This document shows, piece by piece, positions 18,683-27,485 of a DNA stretch of 64,000 nt. A program made the position numbers and the translations under genes. Each line of letters opens with the position of its first letter. The stretch's first letter is position 1. A model generated the notes under the pieces. It searched no databases. It was not told the origin of the DNA and worked only from the letters and a program-made list of their open reading frames with translations. The stretch is from Myxococcales bacterium (GTDB lineage Bacteria > Myxococcota_A > Polyangia > Haliangiales > Haliangiaceae): NCBI GenBank assembly GCA_016716835.1, contig JADJUW010000001.1:3190001-3254000 (forward strand), in the 5' to 3' direction.

Positions 18683-20115
18683 GGATTGCCGGCGCGCCGG
18701 CGGGCGGGATGGAGCTGCGCGGTAAGCGCGTCGTCGTTGTCGGCATGGCGCAAACCGGCGTCGCGCTCGTGCGGTTCTGTGCCAGCCGAGGTGCGCACGT
18801 CATCGCCAATGACGCCAAGCCGCTGGACGCCCTCGCGGCCACGCGCGCACAACTGGCCGATGTCGAGGTGAGGTGGGCCGCGGGTGGCCATCCCGATGAG
18901 GTGTTCGCCGCGGCCGACCTGGTCGTGCTTTCGCCGGGCGTACCAAACCTGCCGGCGTTTGCCATCGCGCGCGCCGCCGGTGCCGAGGTGATCGCCGAGA
19001 TCGAGCTGGCGTATCGCTTCTTGCACCCCGAGGCGACGCTGATCGCGATCACCGGCACCAATGGCAAATCGACCACCACCGCGCTCACCGGCGCGTTGTG
19101 CGCGGCGAGCGGCCGACCGACGTTTTGCGGCGGCAACCTTGGCAACATGCCCATGATCGACGTTGTCGCCCACCCGGCCAACGCCCCCGGCGGCCTCATC
19201 GTCGTCGAGATCGCCGCGTTCATGCTTGAGCATTGCACCAGCTTTCGCCCGCACATCGGCGTGCTCACCAACGTCACCGAAGATCATCTCGATCGCTTCG
19301 GCACCATCGAACACTATGCGCACATCAAGGGTCGCGTCTGGGATTTCCAACTCGCAAGCGACATTGCGATCGCCAATGCCGCCGACGCCTGGACCATGCG
19401 CGAGGCCGCGAGCAATCGCGCGCTGACGCAAGCGTTTGATTCGCGGCCCGGTGCCGAGGTGGCGCGCGGCGCGGCGCTTTCGGCCGATCGGCGCGAGTTC
19501 GTGCTCCGCTACGGCGTGCCCAATTTGCCTGCGGAGGAACGGCTGCCCGTAGATGATCTCGTCATCGTCGGCAATCACAACCTGGAGAACGCGATGGCGG
19601 CGTACTTGGCGGCGCGCCACGCCGGGGTTTCGCGCGAGGCCATCGTCCAAGGTGCACGCAGCTATCGCCCGCTGCCGCATCGCATGGAGCTGGTCGGCAA
19701 AAAAGACGACTTGTGGTTTTACGACGATTCCAAGGGCACCAATGTCGCCAGCGTCGCGGCTTCGGTGCGCGGCTTTCCGCGACCGCTCGTGCTCATCGCC
19801 GGCGGCGTCGACAAGGGCGGGTCCTACGAGCCGATGCTGTCGGCGCTCGCAGAGGTCTGCAAGGGCATGGTGCTCATCGGCAAGGCGGCGCCGATCATCG
19901 AGCAGGCGGCGCGCGACTTTGGCGTCGCGTATCCCGTGCGCCACGCCGCCACCATGCACGAGGCGGTGGCAGTCGCGGCCGATCTTGCCGGCCAAGGCGA
20001 CGCGGTGGTGTTATCGCCGGCCTGCGCTAGCTACGACATGTTCGAAAATTTCGGCCACCGGGGACGCGTCTTTCGCGAGGCCATCGTCGCCGCCGGGGGC
20101 GTACGCTGTGACTGA
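18679..20115 (+). CDS. murD: UDP-N-acetylmuramoyl-L-alanine:D-glutamate ligase MurD
   Basis: 478 residues. It adds D-Glu to UDP-MurNAc-L-Ala in cytoplasmic peptidoglycan synthesis. The N-terminal Rossmann part is VVVVGMAQTGVALV; the ATP loop is ITGTNGKSTTTA; the Mur-ligase segments are TNVTEDHLDRFG, VGNHNLENAMAA and FYDDSKGTNVAS; the C-terminal part has LSPACASYDMFENFGHRG. The ATG at 18679 overlaps the previous stop, but 18709 (MELRGKRV) also fits. ftsW follows after 59 bp, as in division/cell-wall clusters, but murG, murC, ftsQ and ftsZ are not in this window. Confidence 0.95.
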   Translation: MRIAGAPAGGMELRGKRVVVVGMAQTGVALVRFCASRGAHVIANDAKPLDALAATRAQLADVEVRWAAGGHPDEVFAAADLVVLSPGVPNLPAFAIARAAGAEVIAEIELAYRFLHPEATLIAITGTNGKSTTTALTGALCAASGRPTFCGGNLGNMPMIDVVAHPANAPGGLIVVEIAAFMLEHCTSFRPHIGVLTNVTEDHLDRFGTIEHYAHIKGRVWDFQLASDIAIANAADAWTMREAASNRALTQAFDSRPGAEVARGAALSADRREFVLRYGVPNLPAEERLPVDDLVIVGNHNLENAMAAYLAARHAGVSREAIVQGARSYRPLPHRMELVGKKDDLWFYDDSKGTNVASVAASVRGFPRPLVLIAGGVDKGGSYEPMLSALAEVCKGMVLIGKAAPIIEQAARDFGVAYPVRHAATMHEAVAVAADLAGQGDAVVLSPACASYDMFENFGHRGRVFREAIVAAGGVRCD

Positions 20116-20174
20116 GGGCCAGCCCGCCTAGCCAAAAACTTGCCGCGATCGGGGTTGCTCCTGATACTGGCTCG

Positions 20175-21746
20175 ATGCCAACCCAGGGGCCAGCCGGCAC
20201 CGATCCGCGAGGAGATCACGATTCGCGGGGGCTGCCGACGGCTGAGGCACCTACGCCCCTTGAGCTTGCGCTGGCCAACGCTCGCGCCAAGCGCAGCACG
20301 AGGCCGCGCGTGCGCGCCGCCGGCACCGGTACTGATTTTCGCCAGCAACGCGCGGCGGTGGTCGTGGGCACCCCCGCGCCGATGCCGGGCGTGACGCCGA
20401 CGGCGGAATCGTCGAACAGGTCGCCGCAACAATTGCCACCTCGGAGCGTAGAGCGCCTTGACGGCGTGCAGCGGTTTGACAACGCCCTCCCCATGGCGCC
20501 GCTGGCGCAGGCCGAGCTGCTCGAACTCATCGATAGCATTCCCATCTTGCCGCACGAGGGCCCCGCGGCCGGACCCGTGGCCGCGCCGCGTATTGCCGAA
20601 GACAAGCCGCTCGACACCTGGCTGCTCGGCGCCGTGCTCGGGCTGCTGCTCATCGGCACGATCGAGATCTTTGCGTCGACCGCGCTGTCGTCGGCCGCGG
20701 GTGGCAACTACTTCCTCACCCGCCAGCTCATGTGGCTTTGCGTCGGTGGCGTGGGCATGTGGATCGCGGCCAATTTAGATCTGCGCTGGCTGCGCCGCGC
20801 GGTATATCCGCTGCTCTTCTTCGCGATCGCCGCGCTTTTCGCGGTGCTGGTGATGCCGCGCATCAACGGGGCCAAGCGGTGGTTTCTGCTCGGGCCCTTG
20901 TCATTTCAGCCGGTCGAGGTCGCCAAGCTCGCGCTCATCGTCTACCTCGCGCATTCGATCGCGCGCAAGGCGAGCAAGATCGAGACCTTCACCATTGGGT
21001 TTGTGCCGCATCTCATCGTTGCCTCGGTCATGATGGGCGCGTTGCTCCTGCAGCCGGATCTAGGCTCGTCGGTGGTGATAGGCGCCACCACGCTCGGCAT
21101 GCTGTTTATCGCGGGCGCGCGCATTTCGTACATTATGACCGCCGTGCTCGTCGCGTTGCCGGTGGGCTATCAGCTCATCGTCGGCACGCCCTGGCGCATG
21201 CAGCGCTTCCTCGCGTATTTTAACCCCGAGGCGTTTTCCGACAGCGAGGCCTATCAGTTCTTGCAGGCCCGCATCGCGATGGGCTCGGGTGGTTTTTGGG
21301 GCGCCGGCCTGGGCAACGGACGGCAGTCGCTAGGCTACATGCCCGAGGCGCATAACGATTTTATTCTCGCGCCCATTGGCGAAGAGCTCGGCTTTCTCGG
21401 CATCGCGGTGGTGCTGCTGCTCTTTGTGGTGCTCATTTGGCGCGGCACCCGCGCCGCCCTGCGCGCCAAAGACGTCTTCTCGTCGTATCTGGCCTTTGGC
21501 ATCACCATGCTCTTTGCGATGCAGGCCTTATTCAACGCGGCGGTGGTGCTTGGCCTGCTGCCCAACAAGGGCATTACGCTGCCATTTGTCAGCTACGGCG
21601 GTTCGTCGCTCTTGGCGACCATGGTGCTCGCGGGCATTTTGATCAACGTCGGGCGGGGGCGCGAGCACGCGGTGGCGCCAGCCAAGGTCGCCAATCACAC
21701 GTCAGCGCGTCGCCGCCCGGTGCGCGTGCGCGTACGCGTGCTGTAG
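20175..21746 (+). CDS. ftsW: FtsW/RodA-family SEDS peptidoglycan polymerase with a long N-terminal extension
   Basis: 523 residues. SEDS proteins polymerise glycan strands from lipid II at the septum. About ten membrane segments begin near residue 152 (TWLLGAVLGLLLIGTIEIFA). Family signatures include NGAKRWFLLGPLSFQPVEVA, LLLQPDLGSSVVIG, and the C-terminal LLPNKGITLPFVSYGGSS, with the catalytic Asp expected in the QPDLG loop region. The first ~150 residues are Pro/Ala/Thr-rich and not part of the normal fold; later in-frame starts (for example 20493) would remove most of this. Adjacency to murD favours FtsW over RodA. Confidence 0.9.
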   Translation: MPTQGPAGTDPRGDHDSRGLPTAEAPTPLELALANARAKRSTRPRVRAAGTGTDFRQQRAAVVVGTPAPMPGVTPTAESSNRSPQQLPPRSVERLDGVQRFDNALPMAPLAQAELLELIDSIPILPHEGPAAGPVAAPRIAEDKPLDTWLLGAVLGLLLIGTIEIFASTALSSAAGGNYFLTRQLMWLCVGGVGMWIAANLDLRWLRRAVYPLLFFAIAALFAVLVMPRINGAKRWFLLGPLSFQPVEVAKLALIVYLAHSIARKASKIETFTIGFVPHLIVASVMMGALLLQPDLGSSVVIGATTLGMLFIAGARISYIMTAVLVALPVGYQLIVGTPWRMQRFLAYFNPEAFSDSEAYQFLQARIAMGSGGFWGAGLGNGRQSLGYMPEAHNDFILAPIGEELGFLGIAVVLLLFVVLIWRGTRAALRAKDVFSSYLAFGITMLFAMQALFNAAVVLGLLPNKGITLPFVSYGGSSLLATMVLAGILINVGRGREHAVAPAKVANHTSARRRPVRVRVRVL

Positions 21747-21778
21747 TCTGGCCGTAAGCTGAGCTACAGTGGGCGCGG

Positions 21779-23869
21779 ATGGCAACGTTCGCGGAGCAGG
21801 TCGCGCAGCAGTGGTCGGCCTGGGACGAATTGCCCTCGGTGGCGACAGGCCTGTCCGCGCGCGCCGGCCAGCGCGAAATGTCAGTCGCGGTGGCGCAGGC
21901 CATCGAAGCGCGGCAGGCGCTCTTGGTCGAGGCCGGCACGGGCACCGGCAAGAGCCTGGCGTACTTGGTGCCCGCGGTGCTCAGCGGCAAGCGCGTGGTC
22001 ATCGCGACGGCGACCAAGGCGTTGCAAGATCAACTGGTCGCACGCGAGTTGCCGCGCCTATGGCAGCTCGGCCTAGCGCCGGTGCCGCATCAGGTGCTCA
22101 AGGGCGTTGGAAATTACGTTTGCCAGCGGCGCTTTGCGCTCGCGGTGCTGGGGCGGCAGCCCGACCAGGTCGCGCGGGTTGACGACTTGCGCGCGTGGCA
22201 TGCCAGCACCGCAACGGGCGACCTTGCCGAGGTCACCTGGCGCGCGCCAGGCGATCCGCGCTGGAGGGACGTCACCACCACCGCCGAGGCGCGGCTTGGC
22301 GCAAAGTGTCCGTTTAGTTCGACCTGCTTTGTCACCGCGGCGCGGCGGCAGGCCGAGCGCGCCAAGCTGATCTTCGTCAACCACGCGCTGTATTTTGCGG
22401 ATCTGTCGTTGCGGCGCCGCGGCAGCCAGACCGCGCGCGTCGTGCCCGATCACGACATCGTGATCTTCGACGAAGCGCATGGGCTTGAAGAGGTGGCAAC
22501 CGAGCATTTCACGCGCCGCCTGTTTGCGCCTGAGGTCTTTGAGTTCCTGCGCCGTGCCGCGGCAGAGGCGGCGCCGAATTTGTTTAGCGCAGCGAACGGG
22601 CAGGGTGCCTCCGGCGCGCTGCCTCACCTTAGCCATGCCGAGGCGGCGTTTCGCGAGCTATTTGCGGCGTATGCGGTGAGGCTGACTCAGGTCGCCGCGG
22701 CCGCGAGTGCGAGCGGTGGCGAGCGAGGCGATCGTGTTGATCGCCTCGAACTTCCCGCCGGCTTCATGGCGGCCAGCGCCGTACAAGCCGCCTACTTTGC
22801 GCTCGACACCGCGCTCGATCAGCTTGTCCGGTGGTCGGACAATTACGTCGAGGCCGCGAGCGCGGCGGGCGACGCGCCCAGCGAGGCCATCCTCGGCGCG
22901 GTGCGACGCGCGGCGCAGTGGCGCGACGACTTGGCGCTGCTGCACGAGCAACGCGACCCGGGCTATGTGTATTGGGCGCAGCGAGATCGGGGCGTCACGG
23001 TTGGCGCCTCGCCCATCGACGTCCGCGACGTGCTCGGTCGTCACGTGGTGCGGCAGCCGCAGGCAACGCCGATCTTTACCTCGGCCACCTTTACCGTGCA
23101 GCAATCCTTTGCGTTCGTGCGCGAGCGCTGGGGCCTGTTTGCTGACGACGCCCGCGAGCTGCTCGTGCCCTCGCCGTTTGACTACGGCACGCAGGCGCTG
23201 CTCTACATCGCGCGCGACTTGCCACCGCCAGGGCTTGAGGCTATTGGCGAGGCGGCCCTGCGCCGCTTGGCCGAGCTGCTCGCCATCACCGATGGTCACG
23301 CGTTTGCGCTGTTTACCAGCCATCGCTCGCTCGCGGCGGCGGCGGCGTGGCTGCGGACGCACGTCGATTATCCGCTGCTCGTGCAAGGCGAGGCGCCGAG
23401 CCCACAGCTCCTCGATCAATTCCGCGCCGTGCCGCGATCGGTCTTGCTCGGGACGGGGCAATTTTGGGAGGGCGTCGATGTGCCGGGCGCAGCGTTGTCG
23501 CACGTGATCATTGATCGCTTGCCGTTTGCGCCACCAACCGAGCCGGTAGCGCAGGCCCGCGCACGCCTCGCCGAGCAGCGGGGCGAAGATCCATTTGCCG
23601 GCCAGGCGCTGCCTGACGCGGCCATCGCGCTGCGGCAAGGCATCGGCCGCTTGCTGCGCGCCAGCGACGATTGCGGCCTCATCTCGGTGCTCGATCCGCG
23701 CCTGGTGACCAAGCAATATGGCCGCGTCTTCCTTGAATCGCTGCCACGCGAGCTGCCGCGCACCGCCGTCATCGAGCAGGCGCGACGATGGTGGCGCGAT
23801 CGGCCGGGGGCAGCCACGGCCCCATCCGCGACACCATCTGATCCAGCGTCGCCGCCAGCGCCGCGGTGA
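21779..23869 (+). CDS. dinG: DinG/YoaA-type ATP-dependent DNA helicase (XPD-like)
   Basis: 696 residues, superfamily 2. The Walker A motif EAGTGTGKS is at ~51-59, motif Ia IATATKALQDQL, the DEAH box VIFDEAHGLE, and the late motifs TGQFWEGVDVPG and RQGIGRLLR. The family normally has four Cys for a 4Fe-4S cluster. Here I see C115, C177 and C183, and the position expected to hold the fourth (before LGAKC) is Arg, so the cluster may be incomplete or use another ligand. The likely role is unwinding damaged or recombining DNA. The last 101 bp overlap the 3' end of folK on the other strand. Confidence 0.88.
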   Translation: MATFAEQVAQQWSAWDELPSVATGLSARAGQREMSVAVAQAIEARQALLVEAGTGTGKSLAYLVPAVLSGKRVVIATATKALQDQLVARELPRLWQLGLAPVPHQVLKGVGNYVCQRRFALAVLGRQPDQVARVDDLRAWHASTATGDLAEVTWRAPGDPRWRDVTTTAEARLGAKCPFSSTCFVTAARRQAERAKLIFVNHALYFADLSLRRRGSQTARVVPDHDIVIFDEAHGLEEVATEHFTRRLFAPEVFEFLRRAAAEAAPNLFSAANGQGASGALPHLSHAEAAFRELFAAYAVRLTQVAAAASASGGERGDRVDRLELPAGFMAASAVQAAYFALDTALDQLVRWSDNYVEAASAAGDAPSEAILGAVRRAAQWRDDLALLHEQRDPGYVYWAQRDRGVTVGASPIDVRDVLGRHVVRQPQATPIFTSATFTVQQSFAFVRERWGLFADDARELLVPSPFDYGTQALLYIARDLPPPGLEAIGEAALRRLAELLAITDGHAFALFTSHRSLAAAAAWLRTHVDYPLLVQGEAPSPQLLDQFRAVPRSVLLGTGQFWEGVDVPGAALSHVIIDRLPFAPPTEPVAQARARLAEQRGEDPFAGQALPDAAIALRQGIGRLLRASDDCGLISVLDPRLVTKQYGRVFLESLPRELPRTAVIEQARRWWRDRPGAATAPSATPSDPASPPAPR

Positions 23870-24335
23870 GCGTGCGCCGGCTGACGGGATGAATAAAGCC
23901 ATCGCCGAGCAGCTCAATGGTCGGCTCTAGCGCGAAGCGGCGGGCGAGCAGGCGCGCGTGTGGCACGGTCAGCGGGTTGCCGCCGACGTCGAGGTCGAGG
24001 GTTTGGTGACCATACAACAAAATATCAATATCGATGGTGCGCGGGCCCCAGCGCAGCTCGCGCGCGCGATCGCGGCCGAGCGCATGTTCGAGCTGCCGCG
24101 TGCGCAGCAGCAAGTCGGCTGGCGTCGGCACCTCCAGTGTGTCCGGTAACCGGACTAATAGCGCCGCATTAATATAATCGGGTTGGCGCGGGCCGCCGAC
24201 CGCCGCGGTGCGATACAGCGACGACCGCGTCACCTCGCCCAGCGCGGCCATCGCGTCGGCCACCGCGTCAAAGCGCGCGATGATCGCGGCGTCGGCATCG
24301 ACGTTACCTCCCAAGCCCAGCACGATATTGGTCAT
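23769..24335 (-). CDS. folK: 6-hydroxymethyl-7,8-dihydropterin pyrophosphokinase FolK
   Basis: 188 residues. It transfers pyrophosphate from ATP to 6-hydroxymethyl-dihydropterin in folate synthesis. The N-terminal GLGGNVDADA, the central PDYINAALLVRL and the signature RWGPRTIDIDILLYG are all present, followed by PHARLLARRFALEPTIE. Its start overlaps the stop of the upstream hydrolase gene by 4 bp, so the pair is co-transcribed. The final ~34 codons lie over the end of the helicase gene. No folB or folP is adjacent; a PTPS-family gene at 49.9 kb could supply the substrate (see findings). Confidence 0.93.
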   Translation of the reverse strand: MTNIVLGLGGNVDADAAIIARFDAVADAMAALGEVTRSSLYRTAAVGGPRQPDYINAALLVRLPDTLEVPTPADLLLRTRQLEHALGRDRARELRWGPRTIDIDILLYGHQTLDLDVGGNPLTVPHARLLARRFALEPTIELLGDGFIHPVSRRTLTAALAATLDQMVSRMGPWLPPADRATIVAPAR

Positions 24336-25075
24336 ACGGGCGACGCGCTCGCGATCACGGGATTGGTGAGCGCGCCGATTCCTTGGATCTCGATGGTGAC
24401 CACGTCACCAGGCGCCAAGTTGCCCACGCCCGCCGGCGTGCCGGTGGTGATGATGTCGCCTGGCATGAGGGTCATATGGCGGCTGGCAAAGGCAATCAGG
24501 GCGGCGACGTCAAACACCATGTCGGAGGTGTTTGAATCCTGCCGCAAGACGCCGTTGACGAAGGTCTTGATCGACAGGTTGTTGGGCGTAAGGCCCGCGA
24601 CGATCGCGGGGCCGACGGGCGCAAAGCTGTCAAAGCCCTTGGCGCGCGCCCACTGGCCGTCGCTTTTTTGCAAGTCGCGCACCGTGACGTCGTTCATGCA
24701 CGTATAGCCCGCCACGTGCGCCAGCGCGTCGCTGGCGGCAACGCGGACGCATTTGCTGCCAATCACCACCGCCAATTCGCCCTCGAAATGAACCTGCTCA
24801 TAGGCCATGGGGCGCACGATCGGCTCGCCTGGTGCCAGCAGCGCCGAGGGTGGCTTGAGAAACATCAAGGGCTCGCTCGGCAAAGGCTTGCCCATCTCGG
24901 CGGCGTGCGCGCGATAGTTGACGCCAATGCCGATAATCTTGCTCGGCGCTATTTCCTTGAGCACAAATGGTGCGGTCGTCTTGGTATGAGCGCCCAGCGA
25001 TGTCGTGGCCTGTGCCGAACTGTCGGCGGCGGCAGGGCCGGGCGCTCGTGGCCCGGTGAACCATGGCAGTTTCAT
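24332..25075 (-). CDS. Fumarylacetoacetate hydrolase family protein
   Basis: 247 residues. The C-terminal FAH fold begins at IAPSKIIGIGVNYRAHAAEM. Metal-binding acidic residues are expected in HFEGELAVVIG and in the Asp of TCMNDVTVRDLQ; GDIITTGTPAGVG is also conserved. Members hydrolyse C-C bonds or isomerise or decarboxylate small oxo acids. The exact substrate cannot be read, and no aromatic catabolism genes are nearby. It is coupled to folK (ATGA overlap). It is divergent from the FHA gene across 59 bp. Confidence 0.9.
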   Translation of the reverse strand: MKLPWFTGPRAPGPAAADSSAQATTSLGAHTKTTAPFVLKEIAPSKIIGIGVNYRAHAAEMGKPLPSEPLMFLKPPSALLAPGEPIVRPMAYEQVHFEGELAVVIGSKCVRVAASDALAHVAGYTCMNDVTVRDLQKSDGQWARAKGFDSFAPVGPAIVAGLTPNNLSIKTFVNGVLRQDSNTSDMVFDVAALIAFASRHMTLMPGDIITTGTPAGVGNLAPGDVVTIEIQGIGALTNPVIASASPV

Positions 25076-25134
25076 GGCGTCAGCTTAGCGCGTTTGACGT
25101 TGCGGCGGTGCGGCCCGCGCCCGTACAATAGCCC

Positions 25135-26805
25135 ATGGCCGACGAGCGCGCTGCCGAGGGACGATTGGTGCGCGCCGCCGTGATGGTGATCGACGGGCCC
25201 GATGAGGGTCAGCGGTTTTCCCTCGACCCAGGCAAGTCGCTGCGGATTGGCCGCGGCCTCGACAACGATGCGGTGCTCAGCGACAAGTCGGTATCGCGCA
25301 ACCACGTCGAATTCATCGCGAGCGAGGCCGGCCTGGTCGCACAAGACCTCGGCAGCAACAACGGGACCATGCTCAATGGCAACGTCATCGTGGCGCCGAC
25401 GCCGCTGGCCCAACACGATAAGATCGAGATCGGCTTCACGGTGCTGCGCGTCGAGCTGGTGCGCGAGGCTATACCGGAGCCCACCGGACAAAAAAAATTC
25501 ACGCCACCTGTGGTCGAGCCTCGGCCCGTCGCGCCGGCGCCTCGCGCAAGGCCCGCGCCGGTGCAGGTGGTGTTGACGCCCACTGAAATGAAGGCGCTGC
25601 CGCTGCCCGGCATGCCCTCGGTGACCATGCCCGCACCCATGGCGATCCCCACACCGACACCGCGTGCGCCGCTCGCGCCCCTGCCACCGGTTGCGGCACG
25701 GGTGTTGACGCCACGCTCGCCGATGCCAGCCGTCCCCGGGGCGCCGCCGGTCTGGCCGATCGCAGCCGAGCCACCAGCGGCACCGCCGGCGCCCGCGCCT
25801 GCACCGGCCGCCACGAAACGCGCGCGCACCGATCTTGACGCCTTGCTCGATCCGGTCGTCGCTGAGCTACCGCCGACGCTGGCGGAGTCTGCGCCAACGC
25901 CAATGCCCACTGCCGCACCCGCGCTTGCCGACGTGCCGCTGCCAACGCCTGCGCTGCCGTTGCCGGCCGCGCGCCTGCTAGCCCCGCCACCCGCAGACGA
26001 TCTGGCATGGATGGCGCTCGATGCCGGCGATAAGCTCGATCCGGCGCTTAAGCTGGGACGTAAGTCAGGAATTTCGCTGACGGCCATCGCGGTGGTGCTC
26101 GTAATTTTTGGCCTTGCCGCCTTTGTTATCGCCAAGGGCGGCATGGGCGGCGAGCCGGCCACCAACGCCGGCGCATCCGCGACATACGGCGATCCGGACG
26201 CGACGGGCAGCAAATCCGGGGACACCACGCCAAGCACAACGGCCGCGGGCAGCGACCAACGCAGCGCGGGCAGCTCAGAGGCGCAGCAACGCGCCTTGGT
26301 GCTCTACGGCAAACGCGAATTTGCCGGCGCGGCGCGCGCGCTTGCCGGCATTTCCGACCAAGCGACCAAGGAAATGCACCGCGACTTTTCGCAGCTGCAG
26401 ACGCTGCTCGACAAGGCGACCGCGCAGGCCAGCCACGACATCGTGGTGGCGTTCGAGGCGCTGCGGCAGGCGCGCGAAATCGACAAGCGCTATGGCGCAG
26501 CCCATAGTCGCTGGCTCGATGCGCAGGCCATCGCGCATTTCGAATTGCTTGGGCGCAGCCTGCTGACGCAACAACGCTATGAAGACGCACGCGCGCTCGC
26601 TGACATTCTGGTGGTAGAGCGCCCCAAGGATGCGACGACCGCGATGTTGCTCGCCGCGCTAAACGACAAGGCGGCGGCGTTAATCAAGCAGGCGCGAGGG
26701 ACGAAGCCCGCGGAGGCGCGCGCCTTGCTCGAACATGCCAAGGCCTTAGCGTCGAGTGGCAGCGACGCGTACCGTGCGGCCACCAAGGCGCTGGCCGCGC
26801 TTTGA
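25135..26805 (+). CDS. FHA-domain membrane protein with a helical C-terminal domain
   Basis: 556 residues. The N-terminal FHA domain (~20-105) keeps the phosphothreonine-binding pattern LRIGRGLDNDAVLSDKSVSR, NHV and DLGSNNGTMLNG. A long Pro/Ala linker leads to one membrane segment (AIAVVLVIFGLAAFVIAKGG) near residue 315, then an Ala-rich helical, TPR-like C-terminus outside the cytoplasm. FHA domains dock proteins phosphorylated by Hanks kinases such as those in this window, so a signalling scaffold is likely. The last 60 bp overlap the convergent acyltransferase gene. Confidence 0.85.
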   Translation: MADERAAEGRLVRAAVMVIDGPDEGQRFSLDPGKSLRIGRGLDNDAVLSDKSVSRNHVEFIASEAGLVAQDLGSNNGTMLNGNVIVAPTPLAQHDKIEIGFTVLRVELVREAIPEPTGQKKFTPPVVEPRPVAPAPRARPAPVQVVLTPTEMKALPLPGMPSVTMPAPMAIPTPTPRAPLAPLPPVAARVLTPRSPMPAVPGAPPVWPIAAEPPAAPPAPAPAPAATKRARTDLDALLDPVVAELPPTLAESAPTPMPTAAPALADVPLPTPALPLPAARLLAPPPADDLAWMALDAGDKLDPALKLGRKSGISLTAIAVVLVIFGLAAFVIAKGGMGGEPATNAGASATYGDPDATGSKSGDTTPSTTAAGSDQRSAGSSEAQQRALVLYGKREFAGAARALAGISDQATKEMHRDFSQLQTLLDKATAQASHDIVVAFEALRQAREIDKRYGAAHSRWLDAQAIAHFELLGRSLLTQQRYEDARALADILVVERPKDATTAMLLAALNDKAAALIKQARGTKPAEARALLEHAKALASSGSDAYRAATKALAAL

Positions 26806-27414
26806 GGTGGCGCGGCGGCCGGAGCTAGTCGCGGTTGCCACCGCCGCGCAGGCCGCGCAAACATGTGGCGCCCGCGCTTTGGCCGGCTGGCCACAGGCGC
26901 AAACATAACCGATCACGCGCGCCGGCGTGCCGACCACCAAGGCGTGCGGCGGCACATCGCGCGTGACGGTGGCGCCGGCGCCAACCATCGCGTACGCGCC
27001 GATGGTGACGCCGCACACCACGGTGACGCCGGCACCGAGCGTCGCGCCGCGCTCGACCAGCGTCGGCACAAAGGCATCGCGCTGCGGCCGCATCGCGCGC
27101 GGGCGCTTGACGTTGCTAAACATCACGCCGGGGCCAATAAACACCTCGTCGCGCAACTCGACGCCGGCAAAGATCGACGCGTGGTTCTGCACGCGACAGC
27201 CGCGTCCGAGCGTCGCGTCGATGTAGCAGCCGTAACCGATCATGCACGCCTCGCCGATGATGGCCGTGCGGCGAACGTGCGACTGGTGCCAGATTTGCGT
27301 GCCGCGGCCAATCCGCGCGCCGCGTTCGACCATCGCGGTTGGATGAACCATTACGGGCGGCCGCGCCACCGTGGGCTTATCGGGGCGGGTTCCCTTGGCG
27401 TGCGCGGCGGGCAT
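26746..27414 (-). CDS. Hexapeptide-repeat (left-handed beta-helix) acyltransferase
   Basis: About 222 residues from the ATG at 27414; a GTG at 27474 would add 20. Repeated I-G-x-x hexapeptides run through it: ERGARIGRGTQIWHQSHVRR, IGEACMIGYGCYID, IGPGVMFSN, LGAGVTVVCGVTIGAYAMVG. GAGATVTRDVPPHALVVGTPA is typical of sugar O/N-acetyltransferases such as WlbB-type enzymes acting on UDP-amino sugars. The tail contains CACGQ and CAACAA, a possible zinc site, then a basic Ser/Arg-rich end that lies over the FHA gene. No polysaccharide cluster is next to it, so the substrate is unknown. Confidence 0.85.
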   Translation of the reverse strand: MPAAHAKGTRPDKPTVARPPVMVHPTAMVERGARIGRGTQIWHQSHVRRTAIIGEACMIGYGCYIDATLGRGCRVQNHASIFAGVELRDEVFIGPGVMFSNVKRPRAMRPQRDAFVPTLVERGATLGAGVTVVCGVTIGAYAMVGAGATVTRDVPPHALVVGTPARVIGYVCACGQPAKARAPHVCAACAAVATATSSGRRATSKRGQRLGGRTVRVAATRR

Positions 27415-27485
27415 GCCCTCATGTATCACAGTCAGATCCCCCGCGTAGAGTGAGGGTCGTGCCGCGTCGACCACCTAAGCAGGCC

